Below are positions 26,660 to 34,568 of a stretch of 37,811 nt of DNA, one piece after another. The notes under the pieces were generated by a model. The model did no database searches, was not told the origin of the DNA, and saw nothing but the letters and a program-made list of their open reading frames with translations. The translations under genes were made by a program, and so were the position numbers. Source of the DNA: a virus; the IMG/VR virus record IMGVR_UViG_3300021197_000634, positions 1 to 37,811 of that record; one strand, 5' to 3'. Position 1 is the stretch's first letter. Each line of letters begins with the position of its first letter.

Positions 26660-26700
26660 ATAATTATACTGTGTAAGACCCCGGTTCAAACGACTGGGGT
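26660..26700 (-). promoter_or_regulatory. Leader hairpin upstream of the 263-aa gene
   Basis: In the predicted 5' leader, CCCC and GGGG enclose a short loop containing TTTG (26677-26699 approximately). No U-tract follows. It could stabilise the mRNA or mark a second, weaker promoter (TTG followed by TAATTATT at 20 bp). Evidence is limited. Confidence 0.3.
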
Positions 26701-26715
26701 AGATTCTAGATATGA

Positions 26716-26747
26716 CGAAGGTATAACAAAAAAGGGCAACCTCCAAA
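26716..26747 (-). promoter_or_regulatory. Promoter for the 263-aa gene, fused to a terminator
   Basis: On the minus strand TTTGG (26747-26743) and TACCTTCG (26723-26716) leave 20 bp between TTG and the -7 element. The TTTGG is in the loop of the terminator. The leader is about 55-60 nt. Confidence 0.62.
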
Positions 26748-26756
26748 TGGTCACCC
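26728..26756 (-). terminator. Terminator overlapping the stop of the 88-aa gene
   Basis: On the minus strand GGGTGACC, loop ATTTGGA and GGTTGCCC are followed by six T. The TGA stop of the 88-aa gene lies within the 5' arm, so ribosomes reaching the end of that gene could affect folding. Confidence 0.78.
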
Positions 26757-27017
26757 CTTTTTCTTACGTCGTTTAGCGCGTGATACGCGGTCTGGCTTAC
26801 CACCAGCGTTAGCTTTGCTTGCCTTTTCTCTAACCTTGCTAGCCTTCTCAGACTTGCTCATCTCCCCTGAAGTCTTGGGAGTCTTAGAGTTTACACGTTT
26901 AGAAGGACGGCAGTAGGGGTATGGCCGGTCGCTACCGCCCTTTGCAGACTTACGCCCACAGTCTTTACCCGTACGGACATCCTTCCAATCCTCTTTGAAC
27001 CAGCGTCTTAAGCTCAT
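26751..27017 (-). CDS. Small basic DUF5872-like protein, 88 aa
   Basis: The protein contains WFKEDWKDVRTGKDCGRKSA, then GGSDRPYPYCRPSKRVNSKT and PKTSGEMSKSEKASKVREKA. The pattern 'WF.E.W.D......CGR......YP.CRPS.RV...TPKT..E' matches a family (DUF5872, by recall) found in marine phages and algal viruses, function unknown. Two Cys and a very basic tail suggest nucleic-acid contact or charge neutralisation in the head. Its ATG overlaps the preceding stop (ATGA), and it is the last of four small genes sharing one promoter after the capsid gene. Confidence 0.78.
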   Translation of the reverse strand: MSLRRWFKEDWKDVRTGKDCGRKSAKGGSDRPYPYCRPSKRVNSKTPKTSGEMSKSEKASKVREKASKANAGGKPDRVSRAKRRKKKG

Positions 27018-27178
27018 TTCTTCTTCTTCTTATATCCAGAGGCAGTCTTCTTCTTACCACCGCTGTCGGGCTTTGTGCCCTTACACACCTGAACTGCGTA
27101 GCCGTTAGCGTAAGCTGACGGATACACCTTATACTTCCTCTTTGCGGCTGCCTTGCCGCGTGCACATAACTTACCCAT
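27014..27178 (-). CDS. Small basic protein, 54 aa, marine-virus family
   Basis: Read directly: the frame opens MGKLCARGKAAAKRKYKVYP, continues SAYANGYAVQVCKGTKPDSG, and ends with a five-Lys tail before TGA at 27016-27014. The motif 'LCARGKAAAKRK..VYPSAYAN.YA..VCKG' is one I recall from many marine phage and algal-virus proteins of unknown function. The two Cys flank a short conserved core. The start overlaps the stop of the 83-aa gene (TAATG) and the stop overlaps the next start (ATGA), so translation is coupled on both sides. It is probably a minor virion or DNA-condensing protein, by analogy with its neighbours. Confidence 0.8.
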   Translation of the reverse strand: MGKLCARGKAAAKRKYKVYPSAYANGYAVQVCKGTKPDSGGKKKTASGYKKKKK

Positions 27179-27429
27179 TATCCAATAAAGTTTTTGGGAC
27201 GGTTCTTAGCCTTGGGCGCTTTCCCTCGCGTACCCACACCATTCTCGTCAAACTTGTAACCTGTCATGTTCTCGCACATGTTACGCTTTTCACAGCGGTG
27301 TCCGTTGAACTTGCCTTCAGGTTTAGTCTTGCCGCCGTGCAGCATCATCTCACCTTTGGTCATGCCGCCATACGCGTACATATCCTTAGCGGACTTGACA
27401 TCACTAATCTTCTTCTTCATCATTAACAT
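27178..27429 (-). CDS. Small Lys/Gly/Met-rich protein, 83 aa
   Basis: The protein begins MLMMKKKISDVKSAKDMYAY and has two aromatic/small-GG motifs (YAYGGMTKGEMMLHGGKTK), then HRCEKRNMCENMTGYKFDEN and a basic end (KAPKAKNRPKNFIG). It has two Cys and several Met. The first ATG (27429) and a later one (27423) are both possible; they differ by two residues. The family is not recognised, but the GG motifs are like those in the cargo-type proteins at 482-3423. Its stop overlaps the next start as TAATG. It probably ends up in the virion, given that it is co-transcribed with DUF6321- and DUF5872-like genes. Confidence 0.75.
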   Translation of the reverse strand: MLMMKKKISDVKSAKDMYAYGGMTKGEMMLHGGKTKPEGKFNGHRCEKRNMCENMTGYKFDENGVGTRGKAPKAKNRPKNFIG

Positions 27430-27686
27430 TTCCAGCGACGACGTGCTTTACGTAGTCTTGAGTTAGGGTCCTTAGCAGCCTTGGGAAACTTCTTCATCTG
27501 TCCTGCACTGCGTGCGCAGTAGGACTTCTTGCGTGCACCTCCTCCCGGCTGTGGAGCTTTGAGCTTAGAACCTGTGCGTTTGTTAATACGTGCTCGGCCT
27601 TTGGCAGTGAGTCCACCGCTTTTAGACTTGCATCCGTTCTTAATGCCGCAGCCTTTCATAGCTCCTTTCTTCTTTTTAGTAGGCAT
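27423..27686 (-). CDS. Small basic DUF6321-like protein, 87 aa
   Basis: The protein carries a Cys/Lys-rich start (KGCGIKNGCKSKSGGLTAKG), then SKLKAPQPGGGARKKSYCAR and SAGQMKKFPKAAKDPNSRLR, and ends RKARRRWKC. The pattern 'GGLTAKGR.R.N...GSKLK.PQP.GG.RKKS.CAR..GQM.......R..KARRRWKC' fits the DUF6321 family as I recall it. That family is widespread in marine phages and of unknown function, often near capsid genes. The four Cys could bind metal. It is the first gene after the capsid terminator and is preceded by a near-leaderless promoter, which suggests strong timed expression. Confidence 0.82.
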   Translation of the reverse strand: MPTKKKKGAMKGCGIKNGCKSKSGGLTAKGRARINKRTGSKLKAPQPGGGARKKSYCARSAGQMKKFPKAAKDPNSRLRKARRRWKC

Positions 27687-27691
27687 AGTCT

Positions 27692-27724
27692 TAAAGATAC
27701 AAACAAAAAAGGGGAGAATCCAAA
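27692..27724 (-). promoter_or_regulatory. Promoter for the four small basic genes, fused to a terminator
   Basis: On the minus strand TTTGG (27724-27720) and TATCTTTA (27699-27692) leave 21 bp between TTG and the -7 element. The -7 element is 5 bp from the ATG at 27686, giving a leaderless or nearly leaderless mRNA. Confidence 0.72.
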
Positions 27725-27736
27725 TGGACTCCCCCC
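27705..27736 (-). terminator. Terminator after the capsid gene
   Basis: On the minus strand GGGGAGTCC, loop ATTT and GGATTCTCCCC (with a TT bulge) are followed by six T. It lies about 24 bp after the capsid stop. Confidence 0.82.
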
Positions 27737-27759
27737 TTCTTCAGAAAATCTTGTGGCTA

Positions 27760-29187
27760 TTAGCTAGCAACGCACTCGAGGTGCAAGCAGTTAGTAGCGC
27801 GACGGATGCTGATACCAGCTTCCTTCAAGAAGTGCACAGCAGACCCGTCAACGTCAGTAGCGCGCAATGCGTTACCACCGAATCCTGGAGGCACTGAAGC
27901 ACCTGCGACAGCCCAACGCATCAACTCACGACCCTTACGAGTCACCATTGCAACGTTGTTCTCTCCGTCGTAGACAGACATGTCGAGGAACACCATGCGG
28001 TAGCTCTCCATTGGGAGACCAGTCACAGGGTGACGCTCAGAAGCCAAGGCACGAGCACCGTGGTCAAAGAGAGGCAAGTGGCGCACAGTCACAGTGTGAC
28101 CGTCGATGTGCTGGTACTGAGTGAAGAATCCACCCAAGCTCAAGTTACGACCTGAACCGCTCACGAATGATGCAGGGTCAGTGTTCTTGATGTAAGCACC
28201 AGTGCTCACTTCTTCTTTCATAGCGTTGTCGAACTCTTCCATTCCACCGAGACCAGTGAACAAAACGATGTTCATCTGAGCGGCGTCAGAAGCTCCGTAC
28301 AAAGCATCACGGACAACAGACTTCAACTTGGCAGCAGTCAATTGAGAGTAGGTATCCACGTTAGGAATCTGCTCCAATACACCGCTTCCCAATGGAACAG
28401 GCTTACCGTTCTCATCAGTCTGGTGAATCACGCCATTAGCATCACGGTTGTACTTAGAGTACCACATAGCCAATTCGCACTCTTCCTTCCAACGCAACAT
28501 GTGCTGGTACTCCTCAAAGTCGTACCACAAGTTGGTTGTCCGGCCACCCACGTTGAACTCGAAGTTCACCACGCGGTCAGGCATGTTGCCTTCGTAGCGG
28601 TAAGACTTACGCAAGAGAGAAATCTGGTTGCGCATCTTTGAAGGAGCGACCCAGTTGCTCTCAGTTCCACGTGAACCAGAGAATGCGTTAGCAGCAAACA
28701 ACTGAACAGCCAAGATACCAGCGAGGTCAGAAGAGCTCACGATAGCAGCAGAATCAGAAGTCACCAACTGCACTGGGTAAGCGAATCCACCTGCAGCTGC
28801 AGAAGGGTCACCAGTGATACGCAATTGTGTGTTGTTAGAGTCGCCAAATTCGATGACGTAGTTCTTGTTGAACCAACGCTCAGCGAAAGTAACGGTTCCA
28901 CCAGCGACAGAGATGTCAGTGTTCGCAACAGCGGCCACAGACTTATTGATACGGCCCATCACTGGGTAATCGTACTCGATGTCGTTGATGTACTTGACGT
29001 TGCCCAAGCCTTCAGTCAAGAAGGAGAGAGGGAAACGCTTGTCTTCACGTCCGCTCAAGTGAGTAATCACTGGGGACAAAACGTCTGGTTGCGTCAAGAG
29101 AGCATTTGCCAACGAGTTCTCGTCGGTCATTCCTTCACTGTTGAAGGTATCCTCATAGAGGCGCAACTTTTTTAGGTTATCAGCCAT
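27760..29187 (-). CDS. Major capsid protein, crAss-like, 475 aa
   Basis: This protein forms the capsid shell, probably with the HK97 fold. The start is MADNLKKLRLYEDTFNSEGM. It has a typical N-terminal helical arm, then DKRFPLSFLTEGLGNVKYIN, and a C-terminal region MESYRMVFLDMSVYDGENNV, AMVTRKGRELMRWAVAGASV and FLKEAGISIRRATNCLHLEC. The last part resembles the conserved C-terminus of crAss-like capsid proteins as I recall them. Length (about 475-500 aa), position after a scaffold-like gene, favoured codons and a strong terminator agree. A weak promoter (CTG, 20 bp, TAAATTAA) may lie just before the ATG. No N-terminal cleavage site is clear. Confidence 0.85.
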   Translation of the reverse strand: MADNLKKLRLYEDTFNSEGMTDENSLANALLTQPDVLSPVITHLSGREDKRFPLSFLTEGLGNVKYINDIEYDYPVMGRINKSVAAVANTDISVAGGTVTFAERWFNKNYVIEFGDSNNTQLRITGDPSAAAGGFAYPVQLVTSDSAAIVSSSDLAGILAVQLFAANAFSGSRGTESNWVAPSKMRNQISLLRKSYRYEGNMPDRVVNFEFNVGGRTTNLWYDFEEYQHMLRWKEECELAMWYSKYNRDANGVIHQTDENGKPVPLGSGVLEQIPNVDTYSQLTAAKLKSVVRDALYGASDAAQMNIVLFTGLGGMEEFDNAMKEEVSTGAYIKNTDPASFVSGSGRNLSLGGFFTQYQHIDGHTVTVRHLPLFDHGARALASERHPVTGLPMESYRMVFLDMSVYDGENNVAMVTRKGRELMRWAVAGASVPPGFGGNALRATDVDGSAVHFLKEAGISIRRATNCLHLECVAS

Positions 29188-29220
29188 GTTAATTTAGGTT
29201 GATTGGGAGTTAATAACAGC

Positions 29221-30315
29221 TTACAGCAAGTCCTTCAAAGAAGGAATTGAGTTCGCTTTGGTCGTACCCGACTTTGTGCGGGATTTCAGTCGACTACCCG
29301 CACTTGGGGCAGAACTAAGCTTAGACTTCAGATTCGATACCTTCTGTGTAGCAGCTGCACTAGTGGCCAACTTTCGCAAGTCAAACCCTTGGTACAACAG
29401 ATACTCCACTGCGAGTGCCGTTTCCTGGTCGATATTTTGACGGTCCAAATCTCTCTGCGTTGCGCCCTGCTCGTTGATAGGATTAGTCATCCAGTCATAG
29501 AACTTGCCGCGTGTGCGCTGAGGGATTGAAAGGCCCTTCAAGTTTCCAGTAGAAATAGTTTCCTGAACTGATGACCAGTAAGCTTCGGCTTCCGCTTTCT
29601 GCGTCTGTGCCTGCTCTGCCTGCTGCACCAACAACTGCTCTTTACGAGTAGACTGTGTAGCTTGCAAACGTGTGAGGTAACGCTCTGACTGCTTCTTGAG
29701 CAATCCGCTATCCTCTAGGTCATCAACCATTTCACTAATATCCTCACCACTAAACCCTGCTTGCTTCATGCCGTCAATAACAACACGCTTCTGGACTGCG
29801 ACATTGTCGTCAATCTGAAGTCCGTTGTAATCTAGCTCAGCCTGTTGTGCTTCGAAGTACTTAATTGGGTCACCGTTGTTAGAACGGTAGTTAAAGTACT
29901 CACCAACATCTGGGTATTGTGCAAAGATTTTCTGCATCCGCTCGTTAGCGATTTGCTCTGCCACTGCGGTAGTGTAGTTAGCTAGCCCGTCGTAGTCCTC
30001 AGCGAACTCACCTTCAACCTCATAACCGAGCTTTTCGCTCAGCGTAGAGAACATGCTGGCTTCTGCAGCTGGCTCTTCTACTGGGTCAAGCGCAGGGGCA
30101 TCCTCTTGGATATCCTCTACAACTTCTTCAGATGAATCTTCTGTGGTTACTTCGGGTGCTTCTTCCTGCACTTCCTCAGTCTCTGCTACTGGCTCGCTGG
30201 CCTCAGTAGCTTCTTCTTGTTGGGCCTCCTCCGCAGCTTGCGGCTCAGGAGAGTTGTCATTCAACCAATCAACGGAACCAAGGTTCTCGATGCCCAGACT
30301 TTTTGTTTCTGCCAT
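29221..30315 (-). CDS. Scaffolding protein, 364 aa
   Basis: Residues 1-90 are extremely acidic with runs of Glu and Ala (EAQQEEATEASEPVAETEEV). The middle is helical with Gln/Glu-rich coiled-coil stretches (STRKEQLLVQQAEQAQTQKA). The C-terminus is basic (SRLKSRTKSGTTKANSIPSL) and ends KDLL. An acidic start, a helical middle and a basic tail that contacts capsid protein are typical for phage scaffolds. The place between portal and major capsid protein fits, and crAss-like phages have a similar protein there. No protease motif is seen in it. It has its own promoter. Confidence 0.8.
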   Translation of the reverse strand: MAETKSLGIENLGSVDWLNDNSPEPQAAEEAQQEEATEASEPVAETEEVQEEAPEVTTEDSSEEVVEDIQEDAPALDPVEEPAAEASMFSTLSEKLGYEVEGEFAEDYDGLANYTTAVAEQIANERMQKIFAQYPDVGEYFNYRSNNGDPIKYFEAQQAELDYNGLQIDDNVAVQKRVVIDGMKQAGFSGEDISEMVDDLEDSGLLKKQSERYLTRLQATQSTRKEQLLVQQAEQAQTQKAEAEAYWSSVQETISTGNLKGLSIPQRTRGKFYDWMTNPINEQGATQRDLDRQNIDQETALAVEYLLYQGFDLRKLATSAAATQKVSNLKSKLSSAPSAGSRLKSRTKSGTTKANSIPSLKDLL

Positions 30316-30322
30316 TGTTCTG

Positions 30323-30354
30323 TAAATTTAGGGTAGGTAAGTTACACTACCAAA
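30323..30354 (-). promoter_or_regulatory. Promoter for scaffold and capsid genes
   Basis: On the minus strand TTTGG (30354-30350) and TAAATTTA (30330-30323) leave 20 bp between TTG and the -7 element; the -7 element ends 7 bp before the ATG at 30315. Only a weak GACT/AGTC hairpin without a proper U-tract precedes it, so readthrough from portal is likely. Confidence 0.65.
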
Positions 30355-30386
30355 TGATTTCTATAATTTATTTTACTATAAGACTT

Positions 30387-32531
30387 TTAGTCGGTCTTAC
30401 CGTCATTGTCGTGGTCGGTATCCTTTGCATTGGCATTGATAAGGGCGACTTCGACTTTGTTATCACGGTCTAGTGCTTTCTGCTCGGACTCGTGGTCACG
30501 CTCAGTCTGCGCTTCTTGCGACTTCATAGCCTCAACGTTCTGTGCTGCTTCAGCTTGTGCCTTCTGCATCTGCTGCTGCAAGTCCTGCTGCTTAGCTTCC
30601 ACTTCGTTAGAGAGCTGCTTGATGCGTGCAAAGTTGTCAGCGTCAAGAATCTCAGCGATAGTGCCTGGACCTGTACCGTTCTGTGCGAAGGACATAGCGA
30701 GGTCACGCATAGTGCGCATCTTCTCGTTCTCCTTGCTGGCGTTCTTAGCGAAGATACCAAACTCAGACTCACCGTACTCTGCACCCTCAATGTCGAGCCA
30801 TGCGTTGCGGAAGTCGTCAGCGATGTACTGAATCTTCTTGCCCTCACGGAATGCGTGCTTAGACACATCCAACAATCCCTGCATCTCCTTCTGCTCGAAC
30901 TTCTCGAACTTACGGAAAATCTCCTCAGTCATTGCGGTACTCTGTGCAATGGCAGACTGGGTGGTTCCGGCACCATCGGATGCGGTCACCTGTCCTTTAC
31001 GCTGACGGCTAATGCCGAGCAACTCTTCCCACTCCTGCTTGATAGCTTGGAGCAACTGCATCTGTGCTGCAATGTACTGACCGAGAGACATATCCAATAC
31101 TTGGTACTGGTTAAAGTTTACCCGCTCATTGTTTTTGCCTTCTGCAGTAGAGTCGATGAAGGCATATCCCATCGCATCTGCGTAGTACATGAACTTCTCC
31201 TCGTCCCATCCGTGACGCTTAGGGATAGTGTTCATCTCAATCAAAGCAATCTTGTCCTTGTTCTTAGCAATGGTAAGCTCCATACGGTAGTGGAACACGT
31301 TGTAAAGAATCTGGTAAGGCAAGCCCATACCCACGATAGAGATGTTATCCGCGTGACGGTTGCTGTACGCACGTCCGTTGTAAGGAAGCTTGCACTTAGA
31401 GATGTTGTTCATCTGGCTGCGCTGCGCCTCGATAGGCTGCACACCAACGTAGATGTCACCGTCAATACGGTAACCTTCCCACACCTCAGACACCCAGTAC
31501 CACTCGACCTTCTCACCAGCCTCCTTGTCCATCTTGTAGGAGTCATCAACCATGAGCTCTTGTTGAATCCCAAACTCGTCGACATAGGCTAGCACACCAA
31601 CCTTCTTAAAGGACTTCCAAGCAACGTGCAGCACTTCGACATACCGCTCATCGTCACCGAAGTTCTCTTCGATACGCTGGAGGAAAGGAACAGAGAACGA
31701 ACCACTACGGTTACGGTGTGGGCTCTCTACTTGGTCTACCTCTTTATCTGTAAGCAAGTCATAGAACTGGTCGATGACAGCGTTAGAGCTCATGAGCTCC
31801 TTGCGCACAACCCAGTCCCCGTCCTCTACGAACTCCAATCCTGGAGACTTAGAGAAGTCAATGTTCAATGGTGACACCACATCGTACTCTACCTCGTCCA
31901 TGCAGACGCCTTTGTAAGAGTACACGTATCCAGAAACCAACCAGTCAAAGAATGCTTGCTGCAGCTTATCAGGAAGGTCGAGGTAGTCACGCAAGTAGTT
32001 AAGAACCTGCTGGCCTACGATAGCACGGCTATCCTGGTAGCTAGTCTCCATGTACTTAGCCACCTGCTCTGGTGTCTCAATCTCTTCAGACTCTACGCCA
32101 GTGTCCATACCCAAGCCGTTAAGCTCGTTAAGGAACTGCTGCTGCAGGTTCTGAAGTACAGCCTTCTGCTTCTCCTCTTCCATACGGGTAACAGCGTCGG
32201 GGTTAGCGACAGTTACCTGGAAGTTAGCAGGACGTTGTGTCTTCTCTCCGAGGAGCAAGTCCACAACAGGCTTGATAATGTTATAGTTACGCAACTTAGC
32301 GGGGAAGTTCCGCTTCTTACCAGCTTGGCTGTTGTAAGGATTAGTTACATAGTTGTAATCTTTCTCTGCAAGCTCACCGTTGTACGCCTCATAGAAACGT
32401 AGTAGGTCGCTCTTGCTGTTCATCTGAAAAGATGACTGGCCAATATAGCCCTCCACGCAGTTCTTGCCCCAAGCCTTGGTCTTCTTGGACCGCTTAAGCT
32501 TCTGCTTTGGAATGTGATTTTTATCGCTCAT
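30387..32531 (-). CDS. Portal protein, crAss-like, 714 aa
   Basis: The portal is the ring at the vertex through which DNA enters and leaves and onto which the terminase docks. The protein begins basic (MSDKNHIPKQKLKRSKKTKA), has RNYNIIKPVVDLLLGEKTQR (a segment typical of crAss-like and Bacteroidota phage portals as I recall), then FFDWLVSGYVYSYKGVCMDE, YDVVSPLNIDFSKSPG and a helical, Gln/Ala-rich C-terminus (QQDLQQQMQKAQAEAAQNVE). The length (~700-750 aa) and the place directly after TerL agree. The helical tail probably forms the portal crown or barrel. The start is 4 bp after the TerL stop. Confidence 0.88.
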   Translation of the reverse strand: MSDKNHIPKQKLKRSKKTKAWGKNCVEGYIGQSSFQMNSKSDLLRFYEAYNGELAEKDYNYVTNPYNSQAGKKRNFPAKLRNYNIIKPVVDLLLGEKTQRPANFQVTVANPDAVTRMEEEKQKAVLQNLQQQFLNELNGLGMDTGVESEEIETPEQVAKYMETSYQDSRAIVGQQVLNYLRDYLDLPDKLQQAFFDWLVSGYVYSYKGVCMDEVEYDVVSPLNIDFSKSPGLEFVEDGDWVVRKELMSSNAVIDQFYDLLTDKEVDQVESPHRNRSGSFSVPFLQRIEENFGDDERYVEVLHVAWKSFKKVGVLAYVDEFGIQQELMVDDSYKMDKEAGEKVEWYWVSEVWEGYRIDGDIYVGVQPIEAQRSQMNNISKCKLPYNGRAYSNRHADNISIVGMGLPYQILYNVFHYRMELTIAKNKDKIALIEMNTIPKRHGWDEEKFMYYADAMGYAFIDSTAEGKNNERVNFNQYQVLDMSLGQYIAAQMQLLQAIKQEWEELLGISRQRKGQVTASDGAGTTQSAIAQSTAMTEEIFRKFEKFEQKEMQGLLDVSKHAFREGKKIQYIADDFRNAWLDIEGAEYGESEFGIFAKNASKENEKMRTMRDLAMSFAQNGTGPGTIAEILDADNFARIKQLSNEVEAKQQDLQQQMQKAQAEAAQNVEAMKSQEAQTERDHESEQKALDRDNKVEVALINANAKDTDHDNDGKTD

Positions 32532-32534
32532 GTT

Positions 32535-34568
32535 TTATACAAAGTATTCCCGGGAGAAGAAAGAGTCATGGTCGTCAGTCGACTCTTGCTTGACTACGGG
32601 CTTAGAAAGGAGGTCCATCATGTAGAACATACCAACCAACAGAGATGACGCACGGTCGAAGTTGCCCTTCTCTGTCCACTTGATAAGCTCATCAATGAGA
32701 GCCACATCGTAAATATAGTGCAAATTCTTCTTCCAATCACCATTTTCGTCCTTACTTCTTTTGGCATTAAGCCAATCTCTGAGGTATAGAACTGCCTGAG
32801 CCTTACGGTGTTTCGAACCCATAGAGAGTCCATAGTTACGACCCAGGGCTTTCGCACGGAACCCTGAGCTCTTGTCAAATATCTCTACCTCTTCCATAAG
32901 GAGGTGCAAGTTCTTCGTCCTCTTTGCAAAGGGAATCACTTCACCCCGGTCATTCTCGAATCCAATCTTAGCGTTGTAGTACTTCGCCAGTTTGAAGAGG
33001 TTCTCGTTGTAGTCATCTTGCGTCTCAGGACGCCCCACGTAGCTAGCGACAATCATATCGTCAGGCTTGCTCCACGGGTTAGCACGCTTGAATACGTACG
33101 CTGAACCCAAGGACGAGCCCTGTGAGTTATCGTGTGCGTACGGGTCATGTGCTATAAAGTACAGGTTGTTAGGCACTTGGCCATCCTCATCCCTGTAGGG
33201 TGCTTGGTAAACTACCGTTGCACCACGGATGTCATCACCTTTCTGGTGAGGAAACTTCTCTACCGCACGGACCGTATCAGACGGCCTAAACTTAACACCC
33301 CCTTCCCCAGTAGTGAGGATACCCGGTGTACCAACTTTAGCAGTTTTAGCCGACCTAATGATATGGTTCCGGTGACTGATAAGCTCCGCCGAGGGGAAAA
33401 CGTTCGCACTTGTTTGTAGGAACGCTTCACGGGGTTTCCAAGGATATTCAGTGATGAGCTTGTCGAAGACTTTCGCATCCTTACTGTTCCTTTTAGTACT
33501 TTCCCGTTTAGTTTGTTCTTTGAATTTAGCATCTTCTTCTAATGTGTTGCCGTCAGCATCCATGAATCCCACCTTGTTACGGTAGGAAGGGAAGAACCAA
33601 CCACAGTGTGTTCCTTCTCCGCCATCGTCCCAGACATTCTCCACTGGCAACAGGTTATATGGCTCCGGGTTGTAGAACATAGACTCGAAGTCTACGGTAC
33701 CACCCGACATGTCACCACCTGTACCGAAGATAATCATCTGTCCAGTAGTGATACCACCGTCCTCTACACAAGGACGAGTAGCCATGTAAGTGTCTTTAAG
33801 GTTGTGGAAGGCACCTGCCTCCTCGAATACTACGAGGGATGCGTCCTTACCACGGGCTGCGTCAGGGTTATCCTTAAACGTAATAGCCTCAACCTCAGAC
33901 TTATAGCCCTTCTCTACGGGCTGGTTGTTAATGTACTCAAGGTAGCTAGCCTTCTTGTGGTTCTGCTTATCGATAACAGAACGACGCTTAGACCACCCAG
34001 TGTGCTCGTTCAAGAAGTCCATGTTAGCCGCAGCCATAGTCATGATACCCTTAGGGTAGAGGTACTTCTTGTCGTGTGCACAAAGCAGGGTGTAGCTGCT
34101 CTTCTCTGTATTGAACTGGTTGCAAGTGATTGCAGCGTTCTTGTAAGAGAATCCTTTACGTCGGGCCTTAGCAACAATCAGGTGGTGCCCACCATCCAAC
34201 CAATCTGGGTGTATCGCAGTGGATAGGCCAAGGGCGTCAACATCTTCTCTCTTAGCGCCATTACGAGCAATCTCCATCAAATGAAAGTACTCATAATCGC
34301 CGTCCCAAAAGCCAGGGAAGTTGACTGTCTTGGAAGCACCACCTTTCTTGTTGCCGTTATCCAATACTTTCATCTGCACATAGTTCAGATAGAAGTAGTG
34401 GTTGCCCGTAATCCAGGTATCTCCCACTTTGAATCCCTCTTTACAACGGCGCAACTCCTCTGTCCAGAACTCGTAGAAGTCCTGTGACCCAGCGGGTGCG
34501 TCAATGTAGTAACCCTGCTTCTGGAAATCCAGAGCAGCCTTACGGAACTCTTGTGTATTAGTAATCAT
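32535..34568 (-). CDS. terL: Terminase large subunit (TerL), 677 aa
   Basis: TerL pumps DNA into the capsid by ATP hydrolysis and cuts the concatemer. The N-terminal region (DFYEFWTEELRRCKEGFKVG, TWITGNHYFYLNYVQ) is characteristic of crAss-like and related Bacteroidota phage terminases. A Walker-A-like element lies at about 134-144 (KARRKGFSYKNA), and Walker B at 244-250 (SLVVFEE). The nuclease half has acidic residues D475 (FIAHDPYAHD), E538/D540 (GFENDRGE) and D638 (NFDRASSLL), a set typical of the RNase H-like fold. The start overlaps the amidase stop by 11 bp. The family assignment is strong; the order (crAss-like) is by recall. Confidence 0.92.
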   Translation of the reverse strand: MITNTQEFRKAALDFQKQGYYIDAPAGSQDFYEFWTEELRRCKEGFKVGDTWITGNHYFYLNYVQMKVLDNGNKKGGASKTVNFPGFWDGDYEYFHLMEIARNGAKREDVDALGLSTAIHPDWLDGGHHLIVAKARRKGFSYKNAAITCNQFNTEKSSYTLLCAHDKKYLYPKGIMTMAAANMDFLNEHTGWSKRRSVIDKQNHKKASYLEYINNQPVEKGYKSEVEAITFKDNPDAARGKDASLVVFEEAGAFHNLKDTYMATRPCVEDGGITTGQMIIFGTGGDMSGGTVDFESMFYNPEPYNLLPVENVWDDGGEGTHCGWFFPSYRNKVGFMDADGNTLEEDAKFKEQTKRESTKRNSKDAKVFDKLITEYPWKPREAFLQTSANVFPSAELISHRNHIIRSAKTAKVGTPGILTTGEGGVKFRPSDTVRAVEKFPHQKGDDIRGATVVYQAPYRDEDGQVPNNLYFIAHDPYAHDNSQGSSLGSAYVFKRANPWSKPDDMIVASYVGRPETQDDYNENLFKLAKYYNAKIGFENDRGEVIPFAKRTKNLHLLMEEVEIFDKSSGFRAKALGRNYGLSMGSKHRKAQAVLYLRDWLNAKRSKDENGDWKKNLHYIYDVALIDELIKWTEKGNFDRASSLLVGMFYMMDLLSKPVVKQESTDDHDSFFSREYFV

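Noticed and set aside
30492-31592. 366-aa plus-strand open frame
   Set aside because: It is antisense to the portal gene; Leu/Val/His-rich composition without recognisable domains.
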